From Salvator merianae (taxonomy: Eukaryota > Chordata > Lepidosauria > Squamata > Teiidae), in NCBI GenBank assembly GCA_003586115.2, contig QVOM02000025.1:50187736-50251735 (forward strand): a DNA stretch of 64,000 nucleotides, given 5' to 3'. This document shows positions 44,430-56,808 of this stretch, one piece after another. The notes beneath the pieces are model-generated. The model saw only the letters and a list, made by a program, of their open reading frames with translations, was not told the DNA's origin and made no database searches. Both the position numbers and the translations under genes were made by a program. The first letter of the stretch is position 1. The number at the start of each line of letters is the position of its first letter.

Positions 44430-44590
44430 TCTGAAGCTTAGATGCTGGGAAACCTATGAGGAAAGCAAAGTGTGCACTTACATTCTTGTCGGCTTCTACA
44501 TGCAACTGTCCACCACTAGCTGAAAACTGGCTGGTGCACTTTAGATCTGATGCATTTCCAATGTTCTCATGTTCTTATCTTCTTATGACT
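44430..44590 (+). mobile_element. CR1-like LINE 3' end
   Basis: It ends with 'tagatctgatgcatttcc...ttctcatgttcttatcttc', a degraded version of the CR1 'gatccagcagg.ctcttcttatgttctt' terminus. The preceding 'ccaccactagctgaaaactggctggtgc' also fits that 3' UTR. Confidence 0.45.
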
Positions 44591-45604
44591 CCTCCTCAAG
44601 GTAGAGACTATATCAGTGCTATCACTGTGCACAGTAGCTGTCCCAGGTCACTTATTGCACTAGGAGCAACAGATGGTTCTTTTGGAATCACAGGATGCAG
44701 ATACCATGATAATGACCATAACATATTCCATTACTTATAACAAGTACTTATCATAAACAATTAAGGGAAGTCCACATGTATGCTGGTGAAGAGACTGCAT
44801 ACAGGGAGAAGCAGTTCTGCTGAAAACTCACTCGTGTTGACTGATAGATGGTCAAGACGAGCCATAAACTATGAAGGTAGCTTTATAGATTTTCAGATAT
44901 GTAGATCTAAAGGTAAGCATACTTGAAAGTATTTCACCTATATCTAAATGATAAGTGACAAATAAATTTCTTCTGGCACCTAGTCACAAAGAACCTGTCC
45001 ATACCTTTACTTGCTTGCATACGAAGGTCAGTTTTCAATCTCTGTTTACCTGTAAATAATGGCTACATCTAGACAACTTGTTTAGGCAACCAGTGGTCAC
45101 CAGGAGGATGGAGTGGCTGTACATGCCAGCTCTAGGGATAAGTATATCTTGCCCCAAATGACAAAGGACTCTTGAGAGCAGGAAAAATGACTCTGAGGTC
45201 ATTCCTTCTCATTGGAGTCAGCATTGAGGTGATGTGTTGCCCAACAGTCATTCAATGGCCAGAGTTTCAGCCCACATATTTTCTATGCAGCTGGAATTCC
45301 AGCTGCACTTGCAGTCCTTGAAGAAAGATTCCAGTGGCCACAGAGGGTTGCTTTGGGACCTCATGTGTGTGTGCTCCCCTCTTCCAACAACACTATTGCA
45401 GCACCTTGCTATTCCACACTGGCTGATCCAATTGGAAGCCAGTATGGATTTCGCCAAAGACTTAGTTCTGTTAATAGATCTATATATTTGTGAACAAGTA
45501 TAGCGATGTAACAGTCATTCAGGCTAAAACAAAGCATCATTATAATGCACAGCTACTGATAATAGGTTAGCCATATAGGAATGAACTAACCAGAAGGCAG
45601 AAAA

Positions 45605-45840
45605 AGTGAACATAAGAGCCCCCCTGCTAGGCCAGCATCCTGTCTCACATCAATTGCTTCTAGGAATTCTGAACCAGAATATAAAGACAAAACCTACACT
45701 TGCTCTTGGTTCCCTGCAAATGTCATACAGAGGAATAGTGTCAAAAGATGACTTTAATTTTGGTTACAGAGCTACTCCTCCTACTTTCAGCTTGGCCTGG
45801 AGGATCCAGTGGCAGGATTGAATGGAACACTGACTAATTC
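45605..45840 (-). mobile_element. CR1-like LINE 3' end
   Basis: 'gaacataagagcccccctgctaggccagcatcctgtctcac' is the reverse complement of the CR1 3' terminus. The following 'ttgcttctaggaattctgaacc' fits the next part of that 3' UTR. Confidence 0.6.
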
Positions 45841-46039
45841 CCACATAGTAACAGTTCCCAGGGAATGATATGGGAATAAAATGAATGAAAAATCATGAGA
45901 AAAATACTAGAGGTATGAAGAGCATCTGAGAACAAAAATATCAACACAGTAGAGATCTTTCCTTTACAGGACATCAATATTATCTATCAGATTCAAAACT
46001 GGATCATATTCAGTCCAGGTGTAATTTAGTGGTTGTACA

Positions 46040-46360
46040 TTTGGAAGGTGCCCTAGGCCCTTTTTGCATGGCACTTCCATATTTATGAGACACAATGGGA
46101 TGTTCCCAGTCTCTGATATTTCCAAGATAGCCCTTTTTTTGTGTGGTATCACCTATAGTAGCATTTCCTCAAGTACCACCAAATAGGGTTCTCCCCCAGG
46201 ACATGTTGTCTGCATACCCCATGTCCTGTATATCAGGGGCATGCCATTAGCATGCTCTCATGGTCTAGTATACCAGAACAGGTTTTCAAATATCCACCAG
46301 TGAACTGGGACAGGGCAACACAGGGTATCCACACTCTGGAATAGTTAGCCCTCTGATATT
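46040..46360. repeat. GC-richer block, possible MITE remnant
   Basis: It contains 'aggccctttttgcatggcac' (46063-46082), reminiscent of family P ends, and further CATG/TATACCAG words. No paired terminus was found. Confidence 0.25.
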
Positions 46361-46369
46361 CATAGGGTG

Positions 46370-46497
46370 CCTACATTTGATTTTAATTATGTATTTATAT
46401 AATTATTATGATTTTAGCTGTTTTCAGTCTTTGTACACTGCTTTGAGATTATATTGTAATGGAAAGTAATATACAGATATTTTAAATAAATAAAATA
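46370..46497 (+). mobile_element. L2-like LINE 3' terminus
   Basis: 'tacactgctttgagattatattgtaatggaaagtaatatac' is a degraded terminal hairpin, followed by 'tttaaataaataaaat', the tail repeat seen at 32340. Only the 3' UTR survives. Confidence 0.65.
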
Positions 46498-46699
46498 GGT
46501 TTGTTATTGGACAGACCATACCGAGAGTGGTGGATTCTGTGCTGGTCTGCACTAGTGTGCGGCTAGTAGCCCCCTGGACCATTCCAAGACATTTCTTGGT
46601 CTGGCATATCAAGGAGTGAGGAAGGCAACCTAATCTAAGCCTCTTAAGATTCAAGCAGATTTCTCAGTAGTGGCTAATTTGGATTGCAGCATCAAAAAA

Positions 46700-47869
46700 A
46701 ACATATCTAGCTTGTAATTCTCCAGAAATATTCTAATCTAAAACTGGAAAAGACATCACTACAGCATTTTAACCAGAGGACATTTGTTGCTATGTGTTCA
46801 TGGATACCATAGAGTGTAAAACATGCTTTCCATTTCCAATCTCTATTTGCTTTGTCATCTCTTTGTTATGCTTTTGTCTTTGGTTTCAGGGATATTATAT
46901 AAGATGGAGTGCACTTCCATGGTTTCAGTGGTTAGTAAAAATTCTTCCTTTGTAACATTCACTGAAACCAACACTAAAACCATATTCTACAGCAATTAGT
47001 CGCAGGTCTCCATTTGGTCTATGGAAGACGTCTTGAAGAAGTACCTCTATCAGAGTGGGGCACCCTTGCAGTGTCCTTGGCAAGGAGTTTTACAGCTTCA
47101 TTCCCATTGTTTAGACTTGCTGAGTGAGTTTTCTCATTGTCCATTCACAGGTGCAGAAAACCCTCAAGCACACATGACACATTTTGCCACAGTGAGACCT
47201 GGTTCGGTACATGAAGAATTACCTCAGTCATTCCTAATGCACTATTTTTTTCCTTCATTGGAGGGTGTTATGGAGAAGGGTCCAAGGCTTTATGTACATA
47301 CTTGCAATTATATATTGTTTTATTTCTTAAGGAGCTAAGGCCAGCAGACTACAAAAATATTATACGACAACAACAATACCTGATTTTGATTAGAACACTT
47401 AAAACTGTGGATAGAGAACTACTCAGAATTAAGCCAAACAGATGTATTTACAGCTGCATTCTAAGAAAACAAACAGAAGGGACTGCCTCGGGTCAGGTTA
47501 AACTTTGTTGATGGATACTTATCATTAAAAATCACACTCAGGAAATTTTAAAATTCAGTATGGTCAGTACTGGCGATCAGAAACATGGATCTGAAGGCGC
47601 CTTTCTCATCTCTTTTTGAATAAGATAGGATTTGGAAAAAGAAAAAAAAAATCACAGTAGTCTGCTTTCAAGGACATCTATGTATCAGGCAAATGTTTTC
47701 AAAATTTCTGCCACAAGAGAGGAGAAAGAAAGTGCCATTTAGTTACTTGTTCTACTCCTGTCATACTTCCCCACGAGAACAAAAAAGTATTTGGAAACTA
47801 ATTGGATGAATTTTGATTAAACAATATTGTTCAAACAAGGCTGCTCCTGACTTTGTTAGACCCAGTGGG

Positions 47870-47870
<1 letters not shown>
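46700..47870. other. Stretch without recognised features
   Basis: The open frames of up to about 105 codons here (47021-47338) show no domain. Confidence 0.4.
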
Positions 47871-47871
<1 letters not shown>

Positions 47872-47904
<33 letters not shown>

Positions 47905-47912
47905 TGTGTGTG
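47872..47912. repeat. (GT)n microsatellite
   Basis: About 20 GT units with one TTT interruption near 47901. Confidence 0.95.
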
Positions 47913-48780
47913 CATACACCCACGCATGTGTAATATAATTCAAATAATAGTAGTAGATTAAACTCTAGCTTGAAATAGCTTGATATCTATTTACAGATAT
48001 AGAACAGGAGAAACATTTATTACTGTGTGGGTTGAATAAAACTTTGGTAGTGTACCAAAGATCTTTTATCTAATATTTTATTACTTTAATTATAATTTTA
48101 TAATAATAGAACATGTCTGTCAGCACAGGTAGGAAATAGAATCAACTATGATGCTTCTCCAATTTTATCTAGAATGCATAGTTTCCACAGAAATTAATTT
48201 CCAAGGGCAGAGAAAGATTAGAGTTGTATTTTATTCTGTTTTGAATCTTGTAGAGCTCCTATCTCTAATGAAAAACACACCACAGAGCTCATTTGAAATC
48301 TTTTTTTCTCTCTCTCTTCCTTTCACTCTCTGGGTGTATGTGTTTGTGCCTATGTATGTGTGGTGTAAATGAGAAAGACTATTACTTTTTTCCCTATTAA
48401 TTTTAATTAAGAAAAGTGAGAGCATGTACATGGAAGGAAAAAGTGGATTGTGTACCCACTTCACAATGGGGTCATGAACAGCTAATTCAGTTAGAGTGAG
48501 AATACACATACACCAGGACTTTCTAAATTACAGATCTGCCATGTTGCATCCCATAGATACTATATTGCCAGCCTAAGAACATGTGGTATATGGAGTGGCC
48601 AAAGTTTCCTAGGATTCCAGTAAATGAAGGAGGACATATTTGCACATGTTTCTACCTAGAGTTTAAAATCATCCACAATGCAATCGCCTCCAGTGCCTTC
48701 CATCTGTTGTTTGAAGGGTGATGATGAGGCAAAAAAACTTCTAGGATGGACTTTGACTTTTTTGATGAACTTTGACACAA

Positions 48781-49026
48781 GCCACTTTGGCTTTGTGGTT
48801 AGCGTGTCGGACTCTTATCTGGAACTCTCCCGGTTTGAGTCTGCATTCTGCATGAAGCCAGCTGGGCGACCTTGGGCTTGTCACAGTTCTGTTCTGAGTT
48901 CCCACAGCCCCACCTACCTCACAAGGTGTCTGTTGTGGGGAGAAGAAGAGAAGGCTTGTCCCTCCAAGTGAGAAAAGTGGGGTATAAAAAACTCTTCTTC
49001 TTCTTCTTCTTCTTCTTCTTCTTCTT

Positions 49027-49057
<31 letters not shown>

Positions 49058-49058
49058 A
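48781..49058 (+). mobile_element. tRNA-derived CORE-SINE with (CTT)n tail
   Basis: The head contains a pol III A-box-like 'tggttagcgtgtcggact' (about 48798-48815) and a B-box-like 'ggtttgagtct' (about 48832). Next comes the CORE-type 'agctgggcgaccttgggcttg' (about 48860-48880) and 'cacctacctcacaaggtgt', as in MIR-like SINEs. It ends '...gtggggtataaaaaact' and a (CTT)n tail of about 21 units. A 7-bp target duplication 'gacacaa' (48774-48780 and 49059-49065) frames the element. The copy is complete. SINEs of this build are mobilised by L2-type enzymes. Confidence 0.85.
48992..49056. repeat. (CTT)n array, SINE tail
   Basis: About 21 uninterrupted CTT units ending at the SINE target duplication. 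Confidence 0.95.
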
Positions 49059-49259
49059 GACACAACATTTTAGCTAATAATAATGGGGACTTGAAGACAC
49101 CAAAGGACTCCCCCCCCCCTTTCTCTTTTTAATCCTGAGGCTTCATCTACATGGGACTTTTTCATATCCCCATGATGATTACTGCGTGGAGTGGGACAAA
49201 GATCCCACCATCATTTGTCCCCTACACTTCCACATCTCATGGCAGTAACATCACAACAG

Positions 49260-49261
49260 GA

Positions 49262-49329
<68 letters not shown>

Positions 49330-49332
49330 AAA
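49260..49332. repeat. (GAAA)n microsatellite
   Basis: About 18 GAAA units. Confidence 0.95.
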
Positions 49333-49689
49333 CAGAAACACCCTTTGTGCTGTTCCCATCCACAAAATTACCTTCTCATCCCAATGGGGATACACACATG
49401 TGTGTCAGGAGACAATGCAACCTTCATTCCAATACTTGCATTTCTAACCTGATCTGCTGAGACAGAGCAGAAAATGGCTGACTTATGAACAAATTTTTAG
49501 ACTGTCTCAGCAGGTTGTGTTATGGCCTAGGCTCCTTGTCTGAGGATAAAGTAAGGGACTTTAATTCCCAGAGTCCTTTACAGTCCTAATGAAGAATTGC
49601 CCACCTCAACAAATGCTCTTGATCAGCCATTAATAGATGTATCACAACCCCTACAATTCTGGCAATCAGCAGAGTCTGTTGAAACTTTG

Positions 49690-50010
49690 GAAGATGATAA
49701 ATAATCTCTCTCTCCTCATCAAAGTCAGCTGCTAAAGACAGCCTTAAGATCTGCAGATGATTGCATTAGCACCTTCAGTAGCTAAAGGAATGGGTACTTG
49801 GGATAAGCCTTCTTTGTGGCAGCCTCTAGACTATGGAACAGTCTTCCTCCTGAGGTGTGCTAGGAACCTTCTTTATATATATACATTTAGAAATCTGTCA
49901 AAGACATACCTATTCATGCTGACTTTTGGTGGAGAAAATAGCTTTCCTTTCCCACTTTCTGGCACTGTTTTTGGTTTTAACAGCTGTAACCTGTCCTGTG
50001 ACTTTCAGGT
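49690..50010 (+). pseudogene. L2-like LINE C-terminal fragment
   Basis: Plus-strand translation contains LAPSVAKGMGTWDK, 'SLWQPLDYGTVFL' and 'LLYIYTFRNLSKTYLFMLTF', the terminal blocks of L2-like polymerase with several replacements. The remaining tail is not clear. Confidence 0.65.
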
Positions 50011-50019
50011 ATAGGGTGA

Positions 50020-50980
50020 AAGGAATAGATGATTCTATTAGCAATTAGTCAAGCAACAGCAGGTTGACTCAGAAACCTCATTGCTACAGCTGGCAGTTCC
50101 ACCACAGCAGCATCTCTGCCATCAACTGTGGGGGTTTGGATTCATATCTAAAGCTCAGTCTCCCTGTGGCCACTTGCACACCTACCAGACTGAGATGGGA
50201 GACATTATGGACAGTGCAACTGTGTGATGTTGTATTTGGATTTTGTGGATTTTTTCTGCTCTACCACCAAACTTTAGATCAATCATGATATGCAAATATG
50301 AATTGTATATAGTGTGGAAAGGGTTAGGCACCATGTGTAAGATTCATCCTGATCACCTAGGTATGCCAATTTGTGTGCCTCCCTTGTCTTCAGTCCTACT
50401 TTAAACTAGAAACACAGTTAAGAACTCTCAGTGATCAATACTGTGTGAGAGGCCTACACACGTCAAACCATATCTCCTTTTATATTTCATATCTGCATTT
50501 AAATCACATGCACATTTCATGATGTAAAATACATATTATTTTGTGTCTGCCTTTAACTGCATGTTTAACTAAAATCTGCATTAAGATCCAGATGCAAGTT
50601 TGGCGAAATTAGAATGGGTTTGGGTTACTGAAAAAAACTGGAATAATTTATTTTCCTTACCATTCATATGTACAGTGACATATGTAAGAGTTACAATTAA
50701 ATTATGTATACGTGCTTTGAGCTCTCAGTAAACATTATATCAAAGAATTAGTAGCAGTAAAAATTGTGTATAATGTACCATTATAATGTACCATTATAAA
50801 GCATCCTGACTGAATATCAAAATGACCAGTGAGACTTTATCTGTGCTGATACTTGAAGTTGTAGAACTTCCTAACTGTTAAAATTAAGCAGCCCTACCAC
50901 ATTGTCATCTTTAAAAGCTATAAAACATATCTATTTACTCAAACTTTTGAAGGTCAGTGAATTTATTCTATCATCCTCTG
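50020..50980. other. Stretch without recognised features
   Basis: AT-rich. A 14-bp unit ('ataatgtaccatta') is repeated in tandem near 50769-50800. Confidence 0.45.
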
Positions 50981-50988
50981 CACAGTGA

Positions 50989-51108
50989 GGACCTTTCTGC
51001 ACTAGGCTTTATTCTGGATGATATTCCAGAATTGGGACCCTTTTGGCACACCCCAATAGGCCCCATTCCAGGATATAATCTAGAATCAGGCCTAGTGCGG
51101 AAAGGGCC
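50989..51108. mobile_element. 120-bp palindromic MITE, short form of family P
   Basis: 'ggacctttctgcactaggc' at the left and 'gcctagtgcggaaagggcc' at the right are inverted repeats with two mismatches over 19 bp. The flanking triplets are identical (tga at 50986-50988 and 51109-51111). An inner hairpin (attctgga / tccagaat) nests inside. The termini equal those of the 0.5-kb elements at 35.5 and 36.1 kb. Confidence 0.8.
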
Positions 51109-51119
51109 TGAAGTGGAAG

Positions 51120-53290
51120 AGGAACAATAAGGTGATATGTGCCTCATCTTTCTTCAGAACAGAAGAATGTGCAATCTTTGACACACTTAAAGGTAAGATT
51201 ATAATCACCACCTTGCCATCACACACCATTTCACCAAATGAGCTGACAAGTGTACTGTTATTTTGCAGACAGCTGTGAGATACTGTCAAAAATGCATTTT
51301 GGCACTTTTGTGAATCTGGCTTTGCTACAGTGTGCATTATATGATTCTATTATGATACTATAGTGAAAAACTTTGAGATCTGTAGAGGAAGCATGATATA
51401 TCAAACAGAAGTAAATAACTAAGCAAACACATTACAGTACTAATACTGCTGTTCCTGTTGCTGCTATTATCACAAGAACTATTACTGTCGAATAAATAGT
51501 GCATCTTCTTCTATCCCCTAAGATTCACTAATGAGAAGTTGCAGGCTGTGCAAGAGAACAAAACCCCAACTCAAGGTCATGACAGAACACTCTGACTGCC
51601 CCTAGATATTTGCATGTAAATCCTTGGGCTTTCAATGGGATTCACAGCAGCACACTTGAATGCCAAATTGCAACCTAAATTGATGAACTGCTTTCCATAG
51701 CAAAATGAAGATGGGCACATAGGTATGTTTCACCAATATCTTCACTGTCAGCAGGGTGCTAAATAAGAACATTTGTCAAATGAAGGCACAGAGGAAACAA
51801 ATGCATTGTCAGCATTTGTTTTTGTTTGGCTACTGAGATCACTGCCTTAATGCCTTGAAAATAAATATTAGAGTTTTGAATAATAACTGTATATTTTGCC
51901 TGTTGAAATATATTTGTATTTGCTAGCAAAGGTCAAGGAATTCAAAGCATTCCTCTGATTTCTACTCTGTGCAGTATTTCTTTTTTTAAAGTGGTCTCCA
52001 TGCATATCTTAATATGAAGGCAAAGAAGTCAATGAAAAAGGAAGGGGAATAGAAGTAAACGGGGAACAGAATGTCAATCAATGGGCTGGGGGCTTATTTA
52101 TCAGATGCTAAATAGTAAATGTTATTCCCACAGTGGTACACAAAGTACAAAGCATATTAAGGCAGAAATAAATGCAGAATATCAAAGAATATTAGCATAA
52201 GACAAGCAATTAAACAATGAAGGGAGGATCTAAAGCTATTAAAATAGCTAAGAGCTTAAAATCTATTTCAAAATAAATAAAAGCCAATTTCAAAACAGCT
52301 AAAGCAGGAATAAAAAAAACCCCACAAAGCATAAGACTGTAAAAGCCTGTAAGATCAAAAGACCTTTTCCTGCATCAAAAAGACATTTGAAAAGGACCTT
52401 AACTAGTCTTTTATTGAAGTATGCTATTTCTGTATTTATAATCACACACCTTACTAAGTATACTTATTATAACATGATTGCATGCATGTGGAAAGACAAG
52501 GCTTTTATGAGTTCCACGTTCTTCTCCTTGTCTCCCAGAAGTTTCTACATCCTCCTATTCACTGCCTACTTTTACATCAGGTAACAAACATTGTCAAATT
52601 CCTCCCTCCTTGAAAAGTACACATTCTTTAGAGGAAAAAAAAACTGGCAAAGCGTACAGGACTCTGGAAATTGCACTATTGTTTTCTCGCTCCACCAAAA
52701 GTCTTTGGATGATATAAATCAGAAATGTGTATTAATGAGTCAGTCACTATAGGAAGAAAAAAACAACCCTGTTTCTATGTTTTCCACTTTCTGTTTGGGC
52801 TGATGGGAAACAGTGGCTTGGATTGAGGTGGGGAATAGCCAATGTAGTCCTCTCCTTAATATTAAATTAATACTAGTGCCTTAAACAGAATCAGAAATAT
52901 TAAATATAATGAAGCACTGGCAAATCTTTTCTGTCCTGAATTAAAATTCAGACCAGAGAGAAACTGGGTTCAAATCACTTACAAGGTATTTGAAATCAGC
53001 CCTGAAAGTCAACAATGAAGTCCAAACCAAGAAATTATTGGTGGTGTCTTAAATAGAAACATCAAAATCTACTTCCTTCCAATATTCCAACTGAGAGAAG
53101 AGATTTTGTTTCAGTGTCTGTCAGAAGACAGCTTGCTTTTTACCACTGTGATTAAGGGTTAGATGGGCGTGGTCAGTTTCCACCATAAGTCTTTTAAATA
53201 AATTTGCTGAGACCAATATTAATTAGGCACCTATTAAACGAAGAGATTGATTTGTCAATTAAGGTTTCCTGAGCAGGATGATAAAATAAA
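51120..53290. other. Mostly unrecognised; possible old LINE 3' UTR
   Basis: 52150-52400 is A-rich with repeated 'aagc..taaaa' words and 'ccttttcctgcatcaaaaagaca', which looks like a minus-strand LINE 3' UTR but has no diagnostic motif. Nothing else was recognised. Confidence 0.3.
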
Positions 53291-53292
53291 AT

Positions 53293-53295
<3 letters not shown>

Positions 53296-53328
<33 letters not shown>
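53296..53328. repeat. (AG)n microsatellite
   Basis: About 16 AG units. Confidence 0.95.
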
Positions 53329-53330
<2 letters not shown>

Positions 53331-53442
53331 CTGAAAGATAGGCAGGGAGGTTTGGCCAGTTAGGAATCCGACTGGCATGCTCTGGTGAAGAGTCCCTTAA
53401 AACCAGGAGAATGGATAGATGTCTGAGTTTCAAACTCAACTA

Positions 53443-53680
53443 AAGGCCCAATCACACCTAAGTCTTAATTCAGCTTCAATCCACCTTCAGACTGAAAGAA
53501 CACATTAGTGAAGTAATAAGATGTTTTCTTTCAGCATTACCTAACTCAGAAAATCCACCTTTGGGTTAGATAATGTGGAAGGAAAATGATTAATCACTTT
53601 GCTGATACATTATTTCAATCCAAAAGTGGACTGAAGGTGGATTAAAACTTAGATTGGTTGAGTAATCCTTCTAAAAGCTG
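53443..53680. mobile_element. Palindromic MITE-like element
   Basis: 'cctaagtcttaattcagcttc' with 'aatccaccttcag' (53456-53490) is mirrored by 'ctgaaggtggattaaaacttag' (about 53632-53653). The outermost 'aggcccaatcacacc' resembles the AGGCCC.ATCACACC ends of hAT-like MITEs. No clear target duplication. Confidence 0.6.
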
Positions 53681-54419
53681 TGGCCTTGCAAGGGAAAGAT
53701 GGATCTGTGGGTGACTCCACATAACATCTGGGGAGCCCCCCCAGCTAGGCATTCTCCAGCTGAGTATCCTCGTAGCTGAACAGCTCAGAACAGTATATCC
53801 ATACACACTTGCCCATACTGGTCTCTGCACCACTGCAAACCCTATGGGAGTAGTTCTTACCTTCATCCTCATTAAACTACTATGAAGGCAGTTATGTCAC
53901 TTCCCACCCCAACATGGATAGATGCATGGAGGGTGGAGCAAGCAACTTCCTGAGAGTGATTCTAACCCCAGATGCCCTCCTTGGCACTCAAAATGGCCAA
54001 CTTCCAGCCAGCTCTGGTACTGTAAAAGACATCATGGATGAGAACATCACTGCTGCAAGTGTTCCTTGAAAGTTCTGCAGCTATGGTGAGGCAGCTGACT
54101 GGACTGTGGTATGGATGCATCCTGTCTCATAATTTCTTTCCCCAGAGGTAATTTCTGGCTGCATACAAGACTATGTGTACTTCTTAGAGGACTTGTCCAT
54201 TTTGACTGGCCACTGACAAGGTTGTACAGAATCAGAACTTTAAGTTCAGACTCAGGAGAGTGGGCTACCATAGAGTGAGTGAAGTTGCATTCACAATTTT
54301 TATATTATTATTACTGTATTGTTATTATTTAAAAAAAGACATTTGAGGCAACTTTACGCAAAAAACGTGGCTCAAAAGTACCTTACCCCCTCTTTACATT
54401 TATCTCCTTTATTCTGAGC

Positions 54420-54810
54420 CAGGCTGAGGTTTTCTGGCCTGGGATTAGCAACCCATCCCAGTCTGGAACAGGTTGCTGCTGGCAAGGACAGAACTGTGCC
54501 AAATGCTATTGCATCACTGAAATAAGTCATTTGTATACTGGAACAAGAGCCCCTGTGACTTCCGCACATGGCCCACTGTCTCAGACCAGGCTCTTAGCTT
54601 GCTGGTAGACCACGATGGTGAGTTCTACTGGTAAACTGGACTAGGATGCCATTTTGGTCATCCTTGTCCAGTCTATGCTCCATTCTGTGTAGATGGAGCA
54701 TGCTAAAAGAGAGTGGACCATCACTTCTGTGTTAAGATACAGAAGGCAGGTCCCTGGACCATTTTCTATCTTGCACAAACAGCAGGTGCAGGAGGGGCCT
54801 CTGAGACAGT
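54420..54810. repeat. Diverged copy of palindromic MITE family P
   Basis: 'ccagtctatgctccattctgtgtagatgg' (54669-54697) and 'ctggtagaccacgatgg' parallel 15955-15985 and 36285-36300. The right end 'ggtgcaggaggggcct' resembles the family terminus. The left end was not found. Confidence 0.45.
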
Positions 54811-54824
54811 AGTGTGTGACTGTC

Positions 54825-54950
54825 ATGTTCCCATCCCATCTCTAATCCACTTTTCTAGCCTACAATGTTCATGGGAGGGGAAAGGAAACTGATATGTAAT
54901 TGATCTCACCTCTAAGCTAAGCTAAGTCATTACCATGCCAGTCTGCCCCT
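54825..54950. repeat. Dispersed repeat shared with 28790-28890
   Basis: 'ctctaatccacttttctagcctacaatgttc' and the following 'ggaaactgatatgt' match 28800-28865. Confidence 0.5.
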
Positions 54951-54959
54951 ACCACTTCC

Positions 54960-55490
54960 CTTTTGGACATTTGTATACAAGAAAATGAGAATTATAAATG
55001 GGATGAAAACACAAATATCATACAACATCTCTCAGGCACTTTTGAGTCACATATTACTGCACTGTCTAGAATTAGATTTTCCAAGATAAGTGAAATATTT
55101 CAGTTTCACTGGAGAAAGTACCCTTGATGACATATTTGTATACGGAAATATTTGTCTTTAGCTCATGTACCCATAATATTAAGGTCCATTGGCTAGAATC
55201 CATGTGCTTATTCAGGACCATGCACGCACACACCCATGCACCCACTCACACAGAATTATTTTGTCATTAGTGGCAATTTAAATGGGATGTATAAAAATGA
55301 ACTTAATTACCATAGAGGACCTCCTAATACAATAGGTCTCAAACCTATCCTCTTAAAGAATGATATTTATTCCACTGCCCATAATTACATTCTGTTTATA
55401 TAAATATGGATTGTTAGATGTGTTTCATCTCAAAATAGAAATTAGGAACCATATATCCTCTCACGATTTATTATCACTGTTAATTTGTAA
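54960..55490. other. Stretch without recognised features
   Basis: AT-rich with a short CACA-rich patch near 55220. Nothing recognised. Confidence 0.4.
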
Positions 55491-55496
55491 CTACAA

Positions 55497-55700
55497 GAAA
55501 ATAAGAAACCAAGAAATGTTCTGCTGAATTGGACTTATCCTCCTTACTGGTTTCCCAGCAGCTGGCCTTTAAAGGCATACTGCCTTCCATGTATGCCTCC
55601 CTGAAGTCACACACACCCATCATGGCTAGTAAACAATGGTGGCCCTGTATTTCATGAATTTGTCCAAACCATCTTCAGAATTAGAGCTGTGTAAAATGCA
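55497..55700 (-). mobile_element. CR1-like LINE 3'-UTR fragment
   Basis: 'ctgctgaattggactta', 'cagcagctggcctttaaaggcatactgcc' and 'cccatcatggctagtaaacaatggtggccctgt' are reverse complements of consecutive CR1 3'-UTR blocks; the latter also occurs at 3770-3800. Confidence 0.65.
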
Positions 55701-55709
55701 AAGACTGCT

Positions 55710-56800
55710 GAGTAGCTATGATCTAATCATTGCACCTGAACAGAAGTGCTAAGACAAACTTATCAGCAATTCACTTGTTTGCCCAAATTTGCCATTAAAA
55801 AGAAAATTATGGTCCATTTCTTATTTTAAATTCATTAAACAGGGAGGATACCTTCTCTCCCCAAAAGGTAGAATACATGCACAGAAAGCACAAATTCTAA
55901 GGTTACACAATGAATGTGAAACTATTTCAGGCTTTCCAGCAGCTTTACATTCTATTAAGTGGCTGAACTTTTAAGGAAGGAAAGCATATAAAGCCTTATT
56001 GCAACATTTTCCATCTGTGAAGAAGCTGGATATTGACATTAATTCCATAGGCTTGTGATATAGCGCTCTCCCACACCTGATGCTTTGGCTGCAGCCCCAG
56101 GCAACCATCAATCGCAGTGGAGACGGGAATTTGTCTTGCTTTAGGTGAAACATAGTGATATTTACTGAAATATTAAACAGGAGAACAGATTGCAAAACCC
56201 CAGGCTAGACATCATGTGGAGCTTCAGAGACATCTTTAGGGCATTTTTTTATACTTCACTTCATAAGTAGGATAAGGTAAATACCTATATTTTATCAGTG
56301 AATGTTGCTGCATGGAAATCTGTAAGAGACCTACATTTACTTAGAAGATAAAGTTAAATCTTGATATATTATTTATTTCTATTAGAGAACTTTAAAAAAA
56401 AATAGAAATCAGGGGAATATATTTCCATGAAATTGATTCATCTTTCATTCTACACATCTATCTAAACATGGTATGTGAAGTATTTGAGATGACTATGCCC
56501 CTCTTACATGCTAGAATACTACTACTGGATGTCCCTCCTGGCTTTCTAGGAGCCTGGAAGGCAGGACCACCCACTACTACATCCTTTAAAATATTAGTTT
56601 TCACCAAAATGTCCCATCTGTTATTGAACGAGTTGCATAAATCATGTTCGCATGTTCATAAACTGTGTATTGAATTTAGTGAATAAAAATCAGCTCAATG
56701 CCAAATAAAGGAAATATTTCCTGAAAGTATCTCATTGACCTCAGTGAAATCTGATTGCTGTCTACATGTGCTGCTGTTAAAAAGAAGTGTAACTTTAAAG
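55710..56800. other. Stretch without recognised features
   Basis: AT-rich; nothing recognisable on either strand. Confidence 0.4.
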
Positions 56801-56808
56801 CATAACAA

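Noticed and set aside
47021..47338. 105-codon open frame
   Set aside because: No domain, no similarity to element proteins in the window, and no splice-site pattern suggesting an exon.
48790..48850. tRNA gene
   Set aside because: Box A and B are present, but no cloverleaf acceptor stem is evident, and the CORE and tail sequence with target duplication show a SINE.
54047..54271. Possible L2-like C-terminus on the minus strand (STHSLVCSQKLPLGKEI)
   Set aside because: Only a weak resemblance to the AFSVVAP.LWNSLPLEI block, without the neighbouring blocks in order.
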